A DNA stretch of 45,904 nt. It comes from DASZBR01 sp033763845. Its GTDB lineage: Bacteria > Pseudomonadota > Gammaproteobacteria > DASZBR01. A program made the position numbers and the translations under genes. The notes beneath the pieces are model-generated. The model ran no database searches. It saw only the letters and a program-made list of their open reading frames with translations, and was not told the origin of the DNA. The DNA lies in assembly GCA_033763845.1 (NCBI GenBank), contig JANRJR010000032.1, forward strand, positions 1 through 45,904, in the 5' to 3' direction. The stretch's first letter is position 1, and every line of letters starts with the position of its first letter. Shown one piece after another: positions 42,661-45,904 of this stretch.

Positions 42661-43710
42661 ATGCAAAAAAACAGCCTGGAAAGGCTTATTTCTGAAAAAA
42701 TTTCCGCCAATGGCGGCAAAATCCCCTTCCCCTCCTTTATGGAATTGGCTCTCTATGCACCAGGCCTAGGATACTACACCAACGGCTTAGAAAAATTTGG
42801 GCCCAAAGGCGACTTCGTCACCGCGCCTGAACTCTCACCCCTTTTTGGAAAATGTATTAGTCATAGCTTAAAAGATTTTACCCAGATTTTAGAGTTCGGC
42901 GCCGGCACGGGTGCTCTCGCGAAAAGTATCATTGAAAGCCATGAAACCCTTGAAAACTACTGGATTTTAGAACCCAGCAGCGAACTGCAAGCACGACAAA
43001 AAGAATTATTAAAAAACTATAAAAATAAAATTACCTGGCTTACAGAATTACCTAAAAAATTTTCTGGTGCAATTATTGCTAATGAAGTCATTGATGCATT
43101 TCCGGCAACCAAATTTTTATGGAAAGATAATATAGTTTGGGAATATTTTGTTGCAGAAGAAAATAATAATTTTATATTTCTTACAGAACCCTCACAAAAT
43201 AAAATTTTAATTGATTTTGTAAAGAGTTTAGATTTACCCAATGATTATTCGAGCGAAATGCACCTATGGCTTAAGCCGTGGATTAAAAGTTTAGGCGAAT
43301 GTTTAGATTCAGGATTAATATTAATTTTAGATTACGGCTTTCCGCGTCATGAGTTTTATCATCCTGAACGTTCGATGGGAACGTTAATGTGCCATTATCA
43401 ACATCGCATGCATGCTGATCCATTATTCAAACCCGGCGAGCAAGACATTACCGCTCATGTCGATTTTACAGCCCTCGCTGAAGCCGCTGTTGAAAATAAT
43501 TTAACGGTTGCAGGATATACCTCTCAAGCCGGATTTTTATTGGAAAATAAATTACTCGATTTTGCAGATCCCGAAAATGACGCGTCTGCCATCAAAATGC
43601 TGACGCTCCCCAGCGAAATGGGTGAATTATTTAAGGTAATCTTGCTCACAAAAGACTGGGAGAAAACCTTATCGGGCTTTGCACTACAGGACAGAAGAAA
43701 CCGGCTATAA
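42661..43710 (+). CDS. SAM-dependent methyltransferase, MidA/NDUFAF7 (DUF185) family
   Basis: A 349-residue cytoplasmic methyltransferase. The human and slime-mould homologue methylates an arginine of a complex I subunit; the bacterial substrate is not known to me. It has FGPKGDFVTAPELSPLFGK, SAM motif I LEFGAGTGALA, ANEVIDAFP, DYGFPRHEFYHPERSMGTLM and the family signature GEQDITAHVDFTALAEAA. The length is slightly under the usual 380-400. It is followed at once by a perfect palindrome whose left arm includes the last two bases of the stop codon. Confidence 0.93.
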   Translation: MQKNSLERLISEKISANGGKIPFPSFMELALYAPGLGYYTNGLEKFGPKGDFVTAPELSPLFGKCISHSLKDFTQILEFGAGTGALAKSIIESHETLENYWILEPSSELQARQKELLKNYKNKITWLTELPKKFSGAIIANEVIDAFPATKFLWKDNIVWEYFVAEENNNFIFLTEPSQNKILIDFVKSLDLPNDYSSEMHLWLKPWIKSLGECLDSGLILILDYGFPRHEFYHPERSMGTLMCHYQHRMHADPLFKPGEQDITAHVDFTALAEAAVENNLTVAGYTSQAGFLLENKLLDFADPENDASAIKMLTLPSEMGELFKVILLTKDWEKTLSGFALQDRRNRL

Positions 43711-43751
43711 GCCATGAAAATTCTGCACTGCATGCAGAATTTTCATGGCTT
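43709..43751. repeat. Perfect 19-bp-stem palindrome between midA and the ATPase gene
   Basis: Left arm 43709-43727 (AAGCCATGAAAATTCTGCA) and right arm 43733-43751 are exact reverse complements around a 5-base loop CTGCA. No T-run of terminator length follows on the plus strand (TTCTG), although the A-rich half of each arm could act in either direction. Nothing similar was seen elsewhere in the window. Confidence 0.9.
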
Positions 43752-43761
43752 CTGTGATAAT

Positions 43762-44904
43762 ATGCCTCCCATGGACAGACGAGATTATTCAGAGCAGATC
43801 ACCCAAGCTTACCGCACCCACCCGGTTGTCGCCCTATTGGGACCTCGCCAGTGCGGGAAAACCACATTGGCCAAAAACTATGTCAAACATCATAAAAATT
43901 TAGGCGAAATTCATTACTTTGATCTAGAAGATCCTATCGATCTGGCGAAACTCGATAATCCAATGCTCGCGCTTGATACACTTACAGGATTAATTGTCAT
44001 TGATGAAATCCAACGACGACCTGAATTATTTCCGGTGTTGCGCGTCATCGTCGACCAAAAAAAATCACGCCGATTTTTAATTTTAGGAAGCGCATCCCGA
44101 GAATTGATTCAGCAATCGTCTGAAACATTAGCGGGTCGAATTGCTTATATTGAATTAACCCCCTTCTCCTATCCTGAGACACAAGATCTTGAAAAACTTT
44201 GGATTCGCGGGGGATTTCCCTTGTCGTATCTGGGGAAAACATTGGAGGACAGTATTCAATGGCGAAAATTTTATATTCAAACTTTTCTGGAACAAGATAT
44301 TCCTGCGTTAGGAATACAAATCCCGCCGCAAACATTAAGACGGTTCTGGATGATGCTAGCGCATTATCATGGCAATATTTTTAATGCATCTGAAATTGGA
44401 CGTTCATTAGGTGCTGCTGATACTACGATACGACGTTACCTCGATATATTGACGCATACTTTTATGATAAGACAACTTCAACCCTGGTTTGAAAATATCA
44501 ATAAACGCCAAATAAAATCGCCGAAAATTTACTTCCGCGACAGTGGTATTTTTCATTCATTAATTGATGCAACGGATCCCAAAATTTTACATCGACATCC
44601 CAAACTCGGTGCTTCATGGGAAGGTCTTATTATTGAAGAAATCATTCGAAAAATGCATGCAGAACCGGGTGAGTGCTACTTTTGGGGGGTGCATGGGCAA
44701 GCAGAATTAGATCTATTAATTTTTAAAAACGGCAAACGATTGGGCTTCGAAGTAAAATATGCTGATGCACCTACCCTGACAAGATCAATGATAACGGCAT
44801 ATGAAACCTTGCATTTAGATGAACTTAAGGTTATTTATCCAGGCGAGAAAAATTACAAATTAAACGAAAATATTGAAGTACACGGGGCAATAAACTTTTT
44901 GTAG
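43762..44904 (+). CDS. AAA-family ATPase with DUF4143 domain
   Basis: A protein of about 380 residues in the widespread AAA_14/DUF4143 family, whose role is poorly known and whose genes often move between genomes. It has Walker A LLGPRQCGKTTLAKN, Walker B GLIVIDEIQRRPELFPVLR, sensor-like FLILGSASRELI, a winged-helix-like region (FNASEIGRSLGAADTTIRRY) and the C-terminal DUF4143 part with a PD-(D/E)XK-like core (ELDLLIF, then GFEVKYADA). The frame extends upstream to 43714, but those codons lie inside the palindrome. The ATG at 43762 (MPPMDRRDYSEQI) or 43771 is more likely. TGTGATAAT just upstream looks like an extended -10, so the message could be leaderless. Confidence 0.85.
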   Translation: MPPMDRRDYSEQITQAYRTHPVVALLGPRQCGKTTLAKNYVKHHKNLGEIHYFDLEDPIDLAKLDNPMLALDTLTGLIVIDEIQRRPELFPVLRVIVDQKKSRRFLILGSASRELIQQSSETLAGRIAYIELTPFSYPETQDLEKLWIRGGFPLSYLGKTLEDSIQWRKFYIQTFLEQDIPALGIQIPPQTLRRFWMMLAHYHGNIFNASEIGRSLGAADTTIRRYLDILTHTFMIRQLQPWFENINKRQIKSPKIYFRDSGIFHSLIDATDPKILHRHPKLGASWEGLIIEEIIRKMHAEPGECYFWGVHGQAELDLLIFKNGKRLGFEVKYADAPTLTRSMITAYETLHLDELKVIYPGEKNYKLNENIEVHGAINFL

Positions 44905-44938
44905 TACTATGTTTGATATACCCATCCCAGGAGAAGAC

Positions 44939-45874
44939 ATGATTATAGTCACCGGCGGCGCAGGATTCATCGGCAGCAATATCGTTCACGCCCTCAACCT
45001 TCGCGGCGAAGAAAATATACTCGTCGTAGACGATCTGACTGACGGTACTAAATTTAAAAATCTGGTGGATCTGAAATTCAAAGATTATATTGATAAAGAC
45101 GAATTTTTATTGAAACTGGATTCGCTTGGCAAAATCAAGGCCATCTTTCATGAAGGCGCCTGCTCCGATACCACGGAATGGAACGGTAAATACATGATGG
45201 AAAATAACTATGAGTACTCTAAAAAGTTGTTCCATTTTGCAGAAAACAAAAAAGCCAGCTTTATTTATGCTTCCAGTGCAGCTGTTTATGGATCTAATAC
45301 CATTTGTAAAGTTGATCCCGCTTATGAGCAACCCCTGAATGTTTATGGCTATTCCAAATTATTATTTGATAATTACGTTCGAAAAAATCATAAATCCAAT
45401 CAAGTCGTAGGATTACGTTATTTTAATGTGTATGGCCCACGTGAATTTCACAAAAATAAAATGGCAAGTGTCGCCTTTCATTGTCATAACCAATTATTAA
45501 GCGAAGGCAAAGTAAAGTTATTCGAAGGCAGTGGCGGTTACGATAACGGCGAACAACGCCGCGATTTTATTTACGTCAAAGATGTTGCTGCCCTCAACCT
45601 TTGGTTTTTAGACAATCCCGAGACTTCAGGAATTTTTAACCTAGGCACAGGTCGAAGCCAATCCTTCAACGAAGTTGCTCATGCTGTGCTGAAATGGCAC
45701 GGAAAAGGCGAAATTGTGTACATTCCTTTCCCCGAACAGCTCAAAAATCGCTATCAACACTTCACTGAAGCGGACATGAGCTTACTTGAAAAAGTCGGAT
45801 GCACCCATACCTTTAAAAATGTTGCCTCTGGCGTTAAAGATTATCTGGACGATCTCGCCTCAAAATCATTATAA
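44939..45874 (+). CDS. hldD: ADP-L-glycero-D-manno-heptose 6-epimerase
   Basis: It makes the ADP-heptose used for the LPS inner core. The 311-residue short-chain dehydrogenase has the NAD loop MIIVTGGAGFIGSNIV, HEGACSDTTEWNG, SSAAVYG and the catalytic Tyr-Lys in NVYGYSKLLFDNYV. RYFNVYGPREFHKNKMASVA is diagnostic of HldD. The ATG at 44939 has CAGGAGAAGAC upstream; the frame opens 30 bases earlier but without a site. After the stop, 30 bases remain to the window edge with no feature seen. Confidence 0.97.
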   Translation: MIIVTGGAGFIGSNIVHALNLRGEENILVVDDLTDGTKFKNLVDLKFKDYIDKDEFLLKLDSLGKIKAIFHEGACSDTTEWNGKYMMENNYEYSKKLFHFAENKKASFIYASSAAVYGSNTICKVDPAYEQPLNVYGYSKLLFDNYVRKNHKSNQVVGLRYFNVYGPREFHKNKMASVAFHCHNQLLSEGKVKLFEGSGGYDNGEQRRDFIYVKDVAALNLWFLDNPETSGIFNLGTGRSQSFNEVAHAVLKWHGKGEIVYIPFPEQLKNRYQHFTEADMSLLEKVGCTHTFKNVASGVKDYLDDLASKSL

Positions 45875-45904
45875 TTAACGGCTTTTTTCAGCACCCCTTC
45901 TAAC

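Noticed and set aside
1..45904. CRISPR arrays, insertion sequences, phage genes, rRNA and tRNA genes
   Set aside because: No regularly spaced direct repeats, no transposase or integrase motifs and no structured RNA signatures were seen in any gap or frame.

Overview
The window reads as a chromosomal segment of an AT-rich gammaproteobacterium, most likely a host-associated member of the Legionellales (Coxiella/Legionella relatives). The housekeeping gene orders are gammaproteobacterial: kdsD-kdsC-lptC-lptB-hpf divergent from mlaFEDCB-ibaG, surE/nlpD/rpoS, fabD-fabG-acpP-fabF-mltG, def-fmt and cyoABCDE. Among and beside them lie mevalonate-pathway genes (typical of Legionellales, rare in other Gammaproteobacteria), a probable IcmD/IcmC-like type IVB secretion component, a SET-domain protein, long coiled-coil proteins and a 1559-residue protein with a polytopic C-terminus. 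The last three types look like secreted or host-directed proteins. The genus cannot be fixed from sequence alone. No rRNA, tRNA, insertion sequence or CRISPR array was seen. Coding density is very high: no gene-free stretch exceeds about 100 bases.

Layout. 1-2813: uvrA (minus, last few codons off the left edge), divergent from a shortened YajR-type MFS gene, then ssb, a VOC-family gene and a complete cytochrome bo ubiquinol oxidase operon (cyoABCDE). These run by overlapping frames into a FimT-like prepilin and a ComEC that has lost its C-terminal nuclease-like domain (2866-11217). 11182-15149 (minus): kdsD, kdsC, an lptC reading frame carrying an LptA-like C-terminus, lptB, hpf and a DUF1460 protein. 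15249-18466 (plus): the mlaFEDCB-ibaG lipid-transport operon. Where murA often follows, there is a 4.7-kb gene with its own probable promoter (18535-23214).

23215-30657 (minus) is a nearly gapless run: icmD-like, surE, yqaA-like, nlpD, rpoS, fabD, fabG, acpP, fabF, mltG. It places the stationary-phase sigma factor directly upstream of fatty-acid synthesis. def-fmt (plus) sits between this run and the next.

32067-42584 (minus) is the most unusual region. Two related alpha-helical proteins and a coiled-coil protein with a nuclear-localisation-like basic cluster are followed by an MFS exporter, a fused HMG-CoA reductase/mevalonate kinase, a SET-TPR protein and idi, all in the same direction with small gaps. 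A CTTAAG-N5-CTTAAG direct repeat that resembles a PmrA box lies upstream of the first of these genes. In Legionella and Coxiella, PmrA controls Dot/Icm genes and effectors, so the region is a candidate effector locus linked to isoprenoid synthesis. 42661-45874 (plus) holds a MidA-type methyltransferase, a DUF4143 ATPase behind a perfect 19-bp-stem palindrome, and hldD.

All functional calls rest on motif recognition by eye. No database search or computation was run.
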